Positions 28,611-37,548 are shown, numbered from the stretch's first letter. The stretch is 64,000 bases of DNA from Asticcacaulis endophyticus (GCF_014652575.1 NZ_BMZB01000002.1:124001-188000), one strand, 5' to 3'. Notes: generated by a model from the sequence alone, not told the origin. Program-made: numbers and translations.

Positions 28611-28948
28611 TGGAAAACTCTCGGCCAAATGCTAATGTCAGCGCCCATCCTTCCAGCCGAACCTCGGAAAGTGTTGTCAGGCTGGCAGCCTCAATCGATC
28701 CCGTAACGCTTCACGAGGATCGCCTGAGGCTCCTGGAAGTGACCAAATCGCAGTTTGAGCGCCTGCGTCGGGAGTGTCTGGAACTGGCTTACATTATGGA
28801 AAGCCATAGCCCCGAGACCGTTAGCCAGATGATGGACGGCCTCGACGTTTTCGTTGAGAGTTTTGTAAAGCTTGTTGAGCGTATTGGGATTAAGCCCGCA
28901 GCCACAACAGAAGGGGACGTGTCCCACTCTCAAACGTCCATGGCGTGA
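28610..28948 (+). CDS. Small chemoreceptor-linked protein (paralogue of 14150-14449)
   Basis: 112 residues. Its ATG shares one base with the chemoreceptor stop (TAATG), so translation is coupled. The N-terminal 35 residues are variable and Ser/Asn-rich; residues about 38-95 form a helical core (FERLRRECLELAYIMESHSP, MMDGLDVFVESFVKLVERI) similar to the small protein after the receptor at 14449. No known chemotaxis adaptor motif was recognised. The repeated pairing suggests a dedicated receptor partner. Confidence 0.75.
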   Translation: MENSRPNANVSAHPSSRTSESVVRLAASIDPVTLHEDRLRLLEVTKSQFERLRRECLELAYIMESHSPETVSQMMDGLDVFVESFVKLVERIGIKPAATTEGDVSHSQTSMA

Positions 28949-29054
28949 CGATGTGTCCAGGGCCGGTCGCGTGGCAACGCGCGATCGGTTCGGCATCGGA
29001 CGCCTGTGGGCGAGAGTGCCCGTTTTCCCTTTCCTCAAATCTCCGAGCTATCCT

Positions 29055-30011
29055 ATGGTTGCGTTAGTGCTCTATGTCGATTTCAGCTACGACAATAGCG
29101 TAAGAATGGCTGTCGCCGCGCTGGGAGAGCGTCCTCCCAATGCTCGTCTTTACCACTGCGCCTCGCTTGACGACCTCGATGGTGCGCTCCACAATTTTCT
29201 TGAAGGCGTCGACAATCCACCCCTGACTGGCGCTGCCTTTTCCATTTGCGGTTGGGAGCGTGACGGCGTGTTTGAGATGCCTAACCACGCCTACCGGATC
29301 GACCGTTCGTGGATACGACGACGGCTGGGCGTCAGTCGCTTAAATCTGGTGAACGACTGTGTGGCGCTATCTTTGGCCATCGGTCGCCTTGAGGTGAGCG
29401 AGCGATATTTAATTTGTGGTCGAGCGGGCGATCCGCTTCAGACCAAGGCTGTTATTGCGATAGGCCGGGGACTAGGGACAACCGCCATTATCGCCGATGA
29501 TTTGGGGGCTTCCATGCCGCTGGTTTTGCCGTGCGCCGGCGGCTTTAGCGATCTGCCATCAACCACGGACCGCGAGTATGCCGTGACACGCCAACTGCGC
29601 GGCAAATACGGGCAGGCGCTACGTTTGCACGCTGTGTCAACGAGCGGTCTAAGCGACGTTTACGGAGCCTTACGTGTGCTCGATGGCCATCCTGATATAG
29701 CATGGGAGGTTCATTACATCCTTGGACTTGCGAGGAAAGGCGACGACATCGCCAATGAGGCTATAGCCTTGGTGACAGGCTGGCTAGCGGCGACCGCATC
29801 AGATATGACGCTGAGCCTCGGTGCGTGGGGCGGTGTTTTTCTCGCGGGCTCATTCTTTGATCTCCTGGGCGAGTTGTTTGACCCTGACGCGTTTGCGGTG
29901 CGCTTCACCGACAAAGGGCGCTATCTGGCACATCTTCAGGACACCCCTGTGCACCTCGTCAAGACACATCAGCCTGAAATGCTGGGTCTCAGCACACTGT
30001 TTGATCTCTAG
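29055..30011 (+). CDS. Glucokinase-like protein with degenerate phosphate loop
   Basis: 318 residues from the ATG at 29055. The overall pattern matches the bacterial Glk (ASKHA) family: LNLVNDCVALSLAIG contains the ND of the catalytic-aspartate region, AIGRGLGTTAII matches the GPGTGLG loop, and the C-terminal GGVFLAGSFFDLLGELF, FTDKGRYLAHLQDTPVHLV and GLSTLF match the family end. The N-terminal phosphate motif D-x-GGTN-x-R is replaced by DFSYDNSVRMA, so kinase activity is doubtful. It may be a regulatory or sensory sugar-kinase homologue. It follows the chemoreceptor unit by about 100 bp. Confidence 0.75.
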   Translation: MVALVLYVDFSYDNSVRMAVAALGERPPNARLYHCASLDDLDGALHNFLEGVDNPPLTGAAFSICGWERDGVFEMPNHAYRIDRSWIRRRLGVSRLNLVNDCVALSLAIGRLEVSERYLICGRAGDPLQTKAVIAIGRGLGTTAIIADDLGASMPLVLPCAGGFSDLPSTTDREYAVTRQLRGKYGQALRLHAVSTSGLSDVYGALRVLDGHPDIAWEVHYILGLARKGDDIANEAIALVTGWLAATASDMTLSLGAWGGVFLAGSFFDLLGELFDPDAFAVRFTDKGRYLAHLQDTPVHLVKTHQPEMLGLSTLFDL

Positions 30012-30089
30012 GGCGGGGAGGGTTTCCAGACTCAAGGTATTCGGTATGTTGCACCGTTGGAGCATGTTGAGGCTGGCCCCGCCGTATGT

Positions 30090-30737
30090 CTAGTCGCTAT
30101 CCGGCTTCTTTTGGGCCAACCAGACATTCGCACCGCCGCAGGTCGGATCATCCTCAATAAAGGAGAGCACCTCAAATCCATTTGCCGCCAGAAGGTGACG
30201 ATAGGCCGATTTGTCGAGGCTCCCGTGATAGAGCGGATAACCCTCAAACGACCCGATAGCATCGCCGTGTGTCGTACCGCTGTTAAAAAGTAGCGCGGCA
30301 CCCGGACAGCACAGGCGGCCGAAGGTCTCGAACATCGCGGGCTGATCTTCCGGCGTGAGGTGGAAAAAGCTGTTCCAGGCGACCAATCCGTGGAACCTCC
30401 CCAATGGGGGCAGGTTTCGCATATCGGCGACCTTCCAGGTGTGATCGGGAAAGGTTTGATGGGCCACCTCGATTAAGGCAATCGCGGCGTCCACACCCGT
30501 CAGCCGGCACTCGTTTTCGATCAAGTATGCAGCGATTGGCCGGCCAGAGCCGCAGCCAATGTCAAGCACGTCATGTCCGTCCCGTGGCAAAGCGGCAAGA
30601 AAGGCATCGAGCCACGGTCGCTCAATCAAATTGTCGCCGCGCAACCTGATCCAGGCGGCCGCGTTCTCCTGATAGAGCGTAACAACCGTGTCAGCGAATG
30701 CGTCTGCAGACAATGTCTTGCACTCCCGGGACGTCAT
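30090..30737 (-). CDS. Class I SAM-dependent methyltransferase, substrate unknown
   Basis: 215 residues. The SAM-binding motif I is VLDIGCGSGRPIAAYL (about 58-73), with motif II CRLTGVDAA and DMRNLPPLGRFHGLVAWNSFFHL matching motifs III and IV. The fold is that of small-molecule methyltransferases (Methyltransf_25/11 type). The start overlaps the stop of the DctD-like gene by 4 bp (ATGA), an unusual operon partner for a C4-dicarboxylate regulator. The substrate cannot be inferred. Confidence 0.85.
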   Translation of the reverse strand: MTSRECKTLSADAFADTVVTLYQENAAAWIRLRGDNLIERPWLDAFLAALPRDGHDVLDIGCGSGRPIAAYLIENECRLTGVDAAIALIEVAHQTFPDHTWKVADMRNLPPLGRFHGLVAWNSFFHLTPEDQPAMFETFGRLCCPGAALLFNSGTTHGDAIGSFEGYPLYHGSLDKSAYRHLLAANGFEVLSFIEDDPTCGGANVWLAQKKPDSD

Positions 30738-32101
30738 GGCGAAACCTTGAGCCGGAATGACGAAATATCGATCTTGTGGCGCGACAGCTTATCGTAGAAA
30801 GTTTTGCGAGGCAGTTTCAGGGCGTGCATGGCATCCTGGGCATTCCCATGACAGGCCGACAGGGTTTCGCGTATCGCCGTCGCTTCAAAGTCTCCAACAC
30901 GATCGGCCAGGCTCGTATGAGATTCCCGGTCACCGTCTCCGGTCGCGGCCTTGGGGATCATGTTCAGACCCAATGCGAAGCGCTCGGCGTATTGTTCCAG
31001 CTCGCGGACATTGCCTGGCCAGTCGTGGCGCTGGAGAAAGGTCGCCGCGTCGGCCGAGAGCAAGGGCATGGGCCGTTTCAATCGAAGGCAGGCATCAACG
31101 AGAAAATGCTGAAATAGTAGGGGTATGTCGTCCCGTCGTTCGCGCAGTGGGGGCACTTTTAAGGTCACGCCGCTCAGGCGATAATACAGATCGGCACGGA
31201 ACGTACCCTCCTGCACGGCTTGACCGAGATTGATCCGGCTGGAGGCCACGATGCGAATGTCGATGGGACGAGCGTCTTCAGCGCCCAGCACCCATAGTTC
31301 TCTGGCCTCGACCACACTCAGGAGCTGGGACTGGTGGGGCAGGCTGAGGCCTTCAATATCGTCGAGATACAGTGTGCCCTTTTGCGCCTTTTCAATGCGG
31401 CCGGTGGTGCGTCGTGACAATGGCGCCTGGGCTTCAAGCCGGGTGCCGGATTCAACCCCAAACAATTCGGCGGCAAACACGGCGTCGGGCATGGCGGCGC
31501 AGTTCACATGCACAAAGGGCCGATTCTTACGCAAACTCTGGCGATGGATCGTCCGAGCCACCAGCTCCTTCCCGACGCCGGTATCACCTTCTACCAGAAT
31601 ATCGACCTCGGCATCAGCCACCTGAGAAATGGTGCGTCGCAGATAGTCCATGATCGGGCTGTTACCGAGGAGCCGTGGGCTTCCATCATGGGTGTCATCA
31701 TAAAGGCTGCGCAGTTGGCGATTTTCGATCACCAGTCGCCGTGTCTCCAGGGCACGTCGCAACGCGGCACTGAGGGTGTCCATAGAAAAGGGTTTGGTAA
31801 TGAAATCATATGCGCCGCCTTTGAGCGCGGTCACGGCCATGGGCACGTCGCCGTGGCCGGTCATAAAAATTACTGGTAGCTCCACATCGATAGCCTGAAT
31901 GCGGGCGAACACCTCCATACCGTCTATGCCCGGCATGCGCACGTCTGTGATAATCACACCGGGAAAATCAGAAGATATGACCTTCAGCGCGTCCAACCCA
32001 TTGGAAAAGGCCTGCACCATAAAGCCGGCAAGTTCGAGCCCTTGGGTCTGGGCGGCGCGCAGATCGTCATCGTCGTCAATAAAGATCACTCTGGTCGTCA
32101 T
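30734..32101 (-). CDS. dctD: DctD-like response regulator with AAA+ and Fis-type domains
   Basis: 455 residues. The receiver domain (1-120) has the acidic cluster IDDDDDL, the phospho-acceptor aspartate in VIITDVRMPG and the K in FITKPF. The AAA+ domain (about 145-375) has Walker A EGDTGVGKE and Walker B TLYLDDIEG (DD instead of DE). The GAFTGA loop needed for sigma-54 contact is not present: after ELFGVESG the sequence runs TRLEAQAPLSRRTTGRIEKA. A Fis-type helix-turn-helix closes the protein (DAMHALKLPRKTFYDKLSRH). It overlaps dctB by 4 bp, forming the classic dctBD unit. Lack of GAFTGA suggests altered or sigma-54-independent action. Confidence 0.88.
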   Translation of the reverse strand: MTTRVIFIDDDDDLRAAQTQGLELAGFMVQAFSNGLDALKVISSDFPGVIITDVRMPGIDGMEVFARIQAIDVELPVIFMTGHGDVPMAVTALKGGAYDFITKPFSMDTLSAALRRALETRRLVIENRQLRSLYDDTHDGSPRLLGNSPIMDYLRRTISQVADAEVDILVEGDTGVGKELVARTIHRQSLRKNRPFVHVNCAAMPDAVFAAELFGVESGTRLEAQAPLSRRTTGRIEKAQKGTLYLDDIEGLSLPHQSQLLSVVEARELWVLGAEDARPIDIRIVASSRINLGQAVQEGTFRADLYYRLSGVTLKVPPLRERRDDIPLLFQHFLVDACLRLKRPMPLLSADAATFLQRHDWPGNVRELEQYAERFALGLNMIPKAATGDGDRESHTSLADRVGDFEATAIRETLSACHGNAQDAMHALKLPRKTFYDKLSRHKIDISSFRLKVSP

Positions 32102-33807
32102 TTTGGCACCTTGCGCAGCTTAATGATGAAACAGGCGCCCACGGAGCGCTCCAGATCCGCTGTCAAATCACCGCCAAAATCGCGCACGATATCCTGAGCA
32201 ATCACCAGCCCCAACCCCAAGCCTTGTGGTTTGGTGGTCGTAAACGGGATAAACAAAGCCTTCTTGACGCTCTCTGGCAGCCCGGGGCCATTGTCGGAAA
32301 CGATGAGCCTGACGCTGTCGGCGGATTCCTCCACACGCAGCGTCACCTTGGCGTCAGGTATGCTGCTTACGGCTTCGAAGGCATTTTGCAGAAGATTGAC
32401 CAGTACCTGTTCCAACCGTACGCGCTGTGCCCAGACTTGCAGCGCAGCGTTAACCTTGGGGCGGATAAACTTGACCTCGTGCGCCTTCATGCGGCTATGA
32501 GTCAGGAGAATCGAGCCTTCAATGGCTTCATTGACCGACGTCGGCTCGCTTTCACCTGAGGCCTTACGCGAAAACGCGCGCAACTCACCGGTAATGTGGC
32601 CAATACGTTCCGACATCCGGATGATACTTTCCAGATTGCTGTCGATAGCTGCGGGCTTAAGGCCCGCGCGGGCATTTTCGGCCAGGACGCGAATGGTGGC
32701 GAGGGGTTGATTGATTTCATGCGCGACCCCGGCGGTAATCTGTCCCAGGTTTGCCAGTTTATTGGCCTGAACGAGGTCAGCCTGGAGGGCGTTGAGGCGC
32801 ACCTGAGCACTTTGGCGTTCCTCTATTTCTTCCGATAACTTGTCGTTCGCATAGCGTAAGGCGTGTGTGCGCTCGCCCACATCCCGTTCCAACCGGGAGC
32901 GGTAGGCCAGATCGGCGGCTTCCCTAAGACGAATGTGCGTGTTGCGTCGCCATGCCCATAGCGCAGCTCCGACGATGAGCAGCTCCGCCAAAAGCGTAAT
33001 GATGCCTACCGCGAGCGCCGTGGCCTTCACCGTGTCGGTTGATCGATAGACGTGCATTCGCCAGCCGGGCACACTCTCTATCGGCAGCGAAACAGCCAAC
33101 TGGTCTTGAGCGGGAGGAGGGGGCCTTTTAAACCGAGTTGTGGGATCACCTGCGATGACTATGGTGTTGTCAGCGCCCGTGACGAAAGCCTTGTCAGGCA
33201 AACGTGCCCACTCGGACTCCACAGCATTGAATTCGAGCTTTACAACCACCACACCGATGATTTTGTTTCCCGAAACCACACTATGGGACAGAAACAGACC
33301 TGGGCGATGGCTCACCATCCCCATGGCAAATTGGGAGGCGACGCCATGTTTAAGTGCTTCGGTGAAGTAGTCGCGGGATATATACGAATTACCCACGAAA
33401 CTGTCAGGAAAGCCCCAATTGCTGGCGGCTAGAGCCGTGCCCCGTGTATCGAGGACATAAATGACTGTGCTTTTGGTCTCTTTACGTAGAGCTTCGAGTT
33501 TGATCGAGACGTCTCGCAGCCGTTCCGGAGATGAGGTGAGGAGGGCATCTTTCAAGTCTCGATCGACGGCCAAAATCGCGGGTGACGTTCGGTGCTTTTC
33601 AATCTCACTTTGCAGGACGGCCGCTCTCAACATTGCGGACGCGTTCGCATCGTCCCGCAGTGTGTTCAGGGCGTGCATGTAGGTGGCGTTATAGGTGGCA
33701 AATATGAGCGAAAAGCCGATCAGCGTCGCAACGCCGATGGTCCAAAAATAGAGGGGTGATTTTGTTTTCACCAGCTCTGCCACTTTGTCGCGGATCTTAC
33801 CTGGCAT
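32098..33807 (-). CDS. dctB: DctB-like C4-dicarboxylate sensor histidine kinase
   Basis: 569 residues. Membrane segment 1 lies near 20-40 (FWTIGVATLIGFSLIFATY), then a periplasmic double-PDC sensor (about 45-280) including WGFPDSFVGNSYISRDYF, LFLSHSV and VKLEFNAVE, as in DctB proteins that bind succinate. Membrane segment 2 is near 285-310. A coiled coil (about 320-360) leads to the histidine box AGVAHEINQPLATI. The ATPase has N box LLQNAFEAV, G1 DNGPGLP and G2 GLGLGLVIAQD. It phosphorylates the adjacent DctD-like regulator. dctA lies 13 kb away in the same window. Confidence 0.92.
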   Translation of the reverse strand: MPGKIRDKVAELVKTKSPLYFWTIGVATLIGFSLIFATYNATYMHALNTLRDDANASAMLRAAVLQSEIEKHRTSPAILAVDRDLKDALLTSSPERLRDVSIKLEALRKETKSTVIYVLDTRGTALAASNWGFPDSFVGNSYISRDYFTEALKHGVASQFAMGMVSHRPGLFLSHSVVSGNKIIGVVVVKLEFNAVESEWARLPDKAFVTGADNTIVIAGDPTTRFKRPPPPAQDQLAVSLPIESVPGWRMHVYRSTDTVKATALAVGIITLLAELLIVGAALWAWRRNTHIRLREAADLAYRSRLERDVGERTHALRYANDKLSEEIEERQSAQVRLNALQADLVQANKLANLGQITAGVAHEINQPLATIRVLAENARAGLKPAAIDSNLESIIRMSERIGHITGELRAFSRKASGESEPTSVNEAIEGSILLTHSRMKAHEVKFIRPKVNAALQVWAQRVRLEQVLVNLLQNAFEAVSSIPDAKVTLRVEESADSVRLIVSDNGPGLPESVKKALFIPFTTTKPQGLGLGLVIAQDIVRDFGGDLTADLERSVGACFIIKLRKVPK

Positions 33808-34038
33808 GGCCTCACAGTGTTGTGTGGAACACGAAACAGTTTGTCAGCATATTGGGCGATATTCAACATGAATTACACCGACGCGCCGCGCATCTACTAT
33901 CATCACTGAGCGCTTCGCCCTCGATCGCGACATTGCACCTGATAAGGTGCCGATGCACAATTTGTTTTTGTATATATAGGTTTGTGCTTGGACCCGAATA
34001 CGTCTGTTTGCACCTCAGGTGTCCGTCCCGCTGGTAGG

Positions 34039-35136
34039 TCAGCTTGGCTCAGATGCAGTTTTATTCTCTGCCCGCCACGTGTCGAAACTTTCACGGGCTC
34101 TGTCTGTAAGCAGCGAAGCAAATACACCAGGATCGCCTACATACAGACAATGCCTCATGATCGTGAAAGGATTGAGTGGCGTGCCATCACTACGCGATTC
34201 AAAATCAGCCTTATATTGGCGAACGGCGCCAATTGTCTCCCGCAGATAGAAATTGAATTTGCCTCGGCTGATATTGGGCTTCAGATCGATGACCTGCTGC
34301 GTGAAGCCGTCGACCTTGTGAGGCTCAAAATCCTGCCCCGGGAAAAAGTGCTTAGCGATCCTGAGCAAACTGAAGGCGTTGAGCGGCGCATACGTACGCG
34401 GCGAATCGTCTACAACAATTTCCGGCTCGATCTGGGCGATGCTCGATTCTTGCTCAATCTCTGCATAGGCGTCGGTTCGCTCGATCTCCTCGGCGGTGCC
34501 ATCTCGAACGGCTCGAAACTCTCGATCAGCAAGCTCAAACAAGGCTGCAAGGGTGTTAATTCTCCGTTTTAGACCGTTCGGGATGGATTTCTTGTACTTT
34601 ATTTTGTGATCAAGAATGCTCCACGAATCCTGAACAACGGTACGAATTTGAAGTTCAAACGGATAGTCCGAGTAAGCTGCGTATTCTTTCAATCCCCTCC
34701 GACCTTCGTTGAGCCGCAAGTCTAAGTGCAGGCCCTTGTAACCGAAAGCATCGGCCGTCTCCTCAATCTGTGCGGTCTTGTCTGTTACGCCAAGTACATC
34801 AAATTCGTCCTAGATAAGGGCCTTCACCCGTTCCACGTCGTCTTCATAAAAGCAGACAATCCTCAAGCCGATCAGATCAGAGATATGGTCACGAATAGAG
34901 TACGCAGTTTTCTCACTTTCGAGGACCGTCAGGTATTTTAGCCGGAACTTACTAAGGCATTCTTCACGCTCCTTGACTCGACCTTCGACTTTCGCGCCTG
35001 CTATTGCAGGGTCTGTGGCCAGAAGAGAGCGGACAAGCGTAAGGAATGCGTTGCGTGCGGCATCCATTATATCCCATGATGTATCGTAGAAATCTCGAAA
35101 CGCAACTTTCTCGGTCTCATAATCTTGCGATGCCAT
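34039..35136 (-). pseudogene. RelA/SpoT-type (p)ppGpp synthetase gene interrupted by one amber codon
   Basis: Reading from the ATG at 35136 (GGGGAG upstream), one frame runs to 34039 with a single TAG at 34810-34812. Upstream half: SIRDHISDLIGLRIVCFYED, the start of the synthetase domain. After the TAG the same frame continues DEFDVLGVTDKTAQIEET, FGYKGLHLDLRL and PFELQIRTVVQDSWSILDHK, all hallmark RelA/SpoT synthetase motifs including the substrate-binding Tyr and EIQIRT-like segment. Without the stop it would be about 365 residues, a stand-alone synthetase with a long C-terminal region. Such enzymes occur as alarmone toxins and phage-sensing effectors (toxSAS, CapRel). It lies at the left edge of the defence island. 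The lesion is either recent inactivation or a sequence error. Confidence 0.8.
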
Positions 35137-35232
35137 GTAATCTCCCCAGTCAACAGCTTAAACCTTACGTTGAAATTTGGCGAAAGAGAATACCTCGCAA
35201 AAACTAATCTTTGTTGTAGAGCGCTACCTTAT

Positions 35233-35916
35233 TTAAATACCAAGCGCGTGTTTGGCTCCGCTCATGTTGGCCGCATAGACAATACTAATAGTGCTAAATT
35301 CGGTCGCGATCTCAGGCTTCAAGATCCTGCTATCTGTCAAATATTCATTGGTGTTTGACGACAGAAATACGATTGGTTTTGTAAATCCTGCTAGGCGCAA
35401 AGCTGATACGCCCTCAAGGTAGGTCTCATAAATCAGGCAGTCTTTTGATGAGTCCTTGCCGCGCCTTGCTGGAGCGATGCCCGCGTTTAGCCTTGCAAAG
35501 GCTTTGGCCGGCGCCAACGCGCTAGGTACTAATGTTTCGAGACTGGAGAGCCAGCGCCCGACAACGGCACGAGCGCGTGCTACATGGTCGTCAAGATGTG
35601 CTAAGTCAACAACACCAGGCGCGCCGAAGGCGGCAGAAAGCTCGTTGATGCGCTCGACCTGTTCCCGTATGTTCTTAAGATTGCGTTTTGCCTCATCCTG
35701 AATTTTTTGATCATGGTCTGCAAACTCGATCGCCACCTGTTCTGCCATAAGCAGTAAAAGACCCCCAGATTCGGCAGCGACAACGAGATCCATGGCTGCT
35801 CGCCGGTCATGAGGTTTGGCGGACTCGCGTGTGGGATCACGCATAATGTCCAGAATGGAACAGGTGTCGATGCACAGCACCGGAACGCCCGCCGACGCTA
35901 TCGCGTGTACGTCCAT
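35233..35916 (-). CDS. PIN-like domain protein (DUF4935 type)
   Basis: About 227 residues from the ATG at 35916, 5 bp after the stop of the upstream gene; the longer frame to 36003 overlaps that gene heavily. The PIN fold is suggested by the first strand VLCIDTCSILDIMRD with its conserved acidic residues, the central AEQVAIEFADHDQKI, the acidic GKDSSKDCLIYETYLEGV and the final VFLSSNTNEYL strand. DUF4935 proteins are PIN-family nucleases found in toxin-antitoxin and defence settings, expected to cut RNA. It forms a two-gene operon with the unknown gene upstream. Confidence 0.75.
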   Translation of the reverse strand: MDVHAIASAGVPVLCIDTCSILDIMRDPTRESAKPHDRRAAMDLVVAAESGGLLLLMAEQVAIEFADHDQKIQDEAKRNLKNIREQVERINELSAAFGAPGVVDLAHLDDHVARARAVVGRWLSSLETLVPSALAPAKAFARLNAGIAPARRGKDSSKDCLIYETYLEGVSALRLAGFTKPIVFLSSNTNEYLTDSRILKPEIATEFSTISIVYAANMSGAKHALGI

Positions 35917-35921
35917 GAAAT

Positions 35922-36578
35922 TCAGTGCTCTTGATAGTAGGCGAGAAGAGCCATAGAACTTTCGAAATCGCCGGCAAGGTTGTGAGCAGAGTCCTCGTCC
36001 CAACCTTCGGCTTCATGTAACCAACGCGCCAGTCTATCCGGGCCAGGGCTATTGCCGCCACGATGTGCGGCAACCAGAAAATCAAACCAGCGCCGCTGAT
36101 CCATCGGGTGGCTAGCACCCGACGACTTGTTCGCGGCCCCTGAGAAGCGCCTCAACTTTAGCGCCGCATCTGGCGTCAGCCAATCGTCAATAGTCTGCAG
36201 TGGCTCAGTCGTAGAGATTGTGAAGCCAAATTTTGTCGCAACCGGCGCGGCGATGCGGGTAATAAAATCCATTAGCACCGCGTTGTATTGAGTGAAGCTA
36301 AGGCTGCCCATCTCCAACGGAATTATGTTGGGAACGTAGTAGCCGTCCTGCGTTCCCCATAACGTTAGCCCGGCTCCCGGGTGGTCCTGGTCAGCATCTC
36401 GGCGGAAAAGAACAACGTCGTCCGAGGTCACGGCGTCACGCGCTACGGCTGCCGACCGTTCCAGATCAATACTCCAAGGATCAACCGCCGCTGCCACCAG
36501 CGCAGCGCGAAGGGCCGGCTTATTCGGGGTCGGGCCGCGAATTGTCATGTCCTGAAAGACTTCTAGCTTTTCTGTCAC
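35922..36578 (-). CDS. Unknown protein, operon partner of the PIN gene
   Basis: About 218 residues. The GTG at 36578 is preferred since AAGGAG lies 5-6 nt upstream; a TTG at 36620 gives a longer form. The sequence has DVVLFRRDADQDHPGAGLTL in the middle and a helical C-terminus with HPMDQRRWFDFLVAAHRGG and GWDEDSAHNLAGDFESSMAL. No catalytic motif was recognised. Its tight coupling to the PIN gene suggests an antitoxin or sensor for the nuclease, although at this length it is larger than usual antitoxins. Confidence 0.65.
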   Translation of the reverse strand: MTEKLEVFQDMTIRGPTPNKPALRAALVAAAVDPWSIDLERSAAVARDAVTSDDVVLFRRDADQDHPGAGLTLWGTQDGYYVPNIIPLEMGSLSFTQYNAVLMDFITRIAAPVATKFGFTISTTEPLQTIDDWLTPDAALKLRRFSGAANKSSGASHPMDQRRWFDFLVAAHRGGNSPGPDRLARWLHEAEGWDEDSAHNLAGDFESSMALLAYYQEH

Positions 36579-36730
36579 ATTCTCTCCTTCGAATGCCTTG
36601 GGTGGCTTCCATTTAAGCAAAGGCCTGTTCGCTTACATAGGGTTTGTCTTATTTAAATGCTTTTGAGTTGACGTCGCACTTAGGTTGGTTCGGTTTTGAA
36701 TCATCGAAGATAAAAACGGCCCGTTGCGCA

Positions 36731-37480
36731 TCACGAATATAGTGGTTTTAGATATTTGCCGACCCCGTCCATAATCTCGTCGATTAAGGCCAGGGCGCGG
36801 CTGATCAGCGCATCGCCCATATAGATAATCCAGGGTTCGCCATCTGTGGTGGATTGGGTGAACCACTCGGTTGGCCATCTTTTCGTTTCGACCAGCTTAG
36901 AAAATTTCTTTCGTTCACCGACAGGCCATTCGAAGCCCAGATGTAGCATGCGATTTCTATAGGTAAAAACCGCCTCTAGCACCTGGCGTACATCGGCAGG
37001 AAGTAAGCTTCTCAGGCCTATGCTATCGGCAAGCTGAATTGTGCCACGCACGACATCCCTTTTCGCGCTTTTCCCGAATATGTAATGGGGGTCCCAGGCT
37101 CTTTTATCGCGCGTATGATTGGCTCTTTCACCTGAAAGCGTTATCTTTCTTCCAGATGGATCTAACGTTTCGAGCCCCAGAAAAATTGTAGTGATGAGTG
37201 ATTCAATGGCGGGAGCAAGCATGCCAATCGCCGCCATGCTATGGGCAGCGTCTTGATAGATTGAGGCATGAAGACTGTCTTGCCACTGACCCTGTAAATG
37301 CCAGCCGTAGGCATCGGAGGCCTTTGTTGCCAGTTGGGCGAGATCATTGATGTCATCAGAGAGCGCTTTATCGGCTTGACGATTCCAGCTCAGAGCGTGA
37401 TGAATGGCTCGAAGCTGCGCTTCAAGGTCAAGGTCTGAAAGAAGAAACATTGCAAAATCGCGGTCAGATAATTCGTCCAA
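36731..37480 (-). CDS. HEPN-like protein of unknown function in the defence island
   Basis: 249 residues starting at a TTG (37480) with GGAG 6 nt upstream. The protein is helical. A TYRNRMLHLGFEW segment near residue 180 fits the HEPN R-x4-H active-site pattern (RNRMLH), and the segment before it (ADSIGLRSLLPADVRQVLEAV) resembles HEPN helix three. A HEPN RNase or nucleotidyl-transfer target is plausible but not certain. It lies 69 bp downstream of the Gabija helicase gene on the same strand and could be an island passenger or a linked effector. Confidence 0.6.
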   Translation of the reverse strand: MDELSDRDFAMFLLSDLDLEAQLRAIHHALSWNRQADKALSDDINDLAQLATKASDAYGWHLQGQWQDSLHASIYQDAAHSMAAIGMLAPAIESLITTIFLGLETLDPSGRKITLSGERANHTRDKRAWDPHYIFGKSAKRDVVRGTIQLADSIGLRSLLPADVRQVLEAVFTYRNRMLHLGFEWPVGERKKFSKLVETKRWPTEWFTQSTTDGEPWIIYMGDALISRALALIDEIMDGVGKYLKPLYS

Positions 37481-37548
37481 GGTAGCTCCGATTGCTTAGG
37501 TGTTTCTATATTATTTGCGAGTAAAGATGCGGAGTAGGGGGGCTTTAC

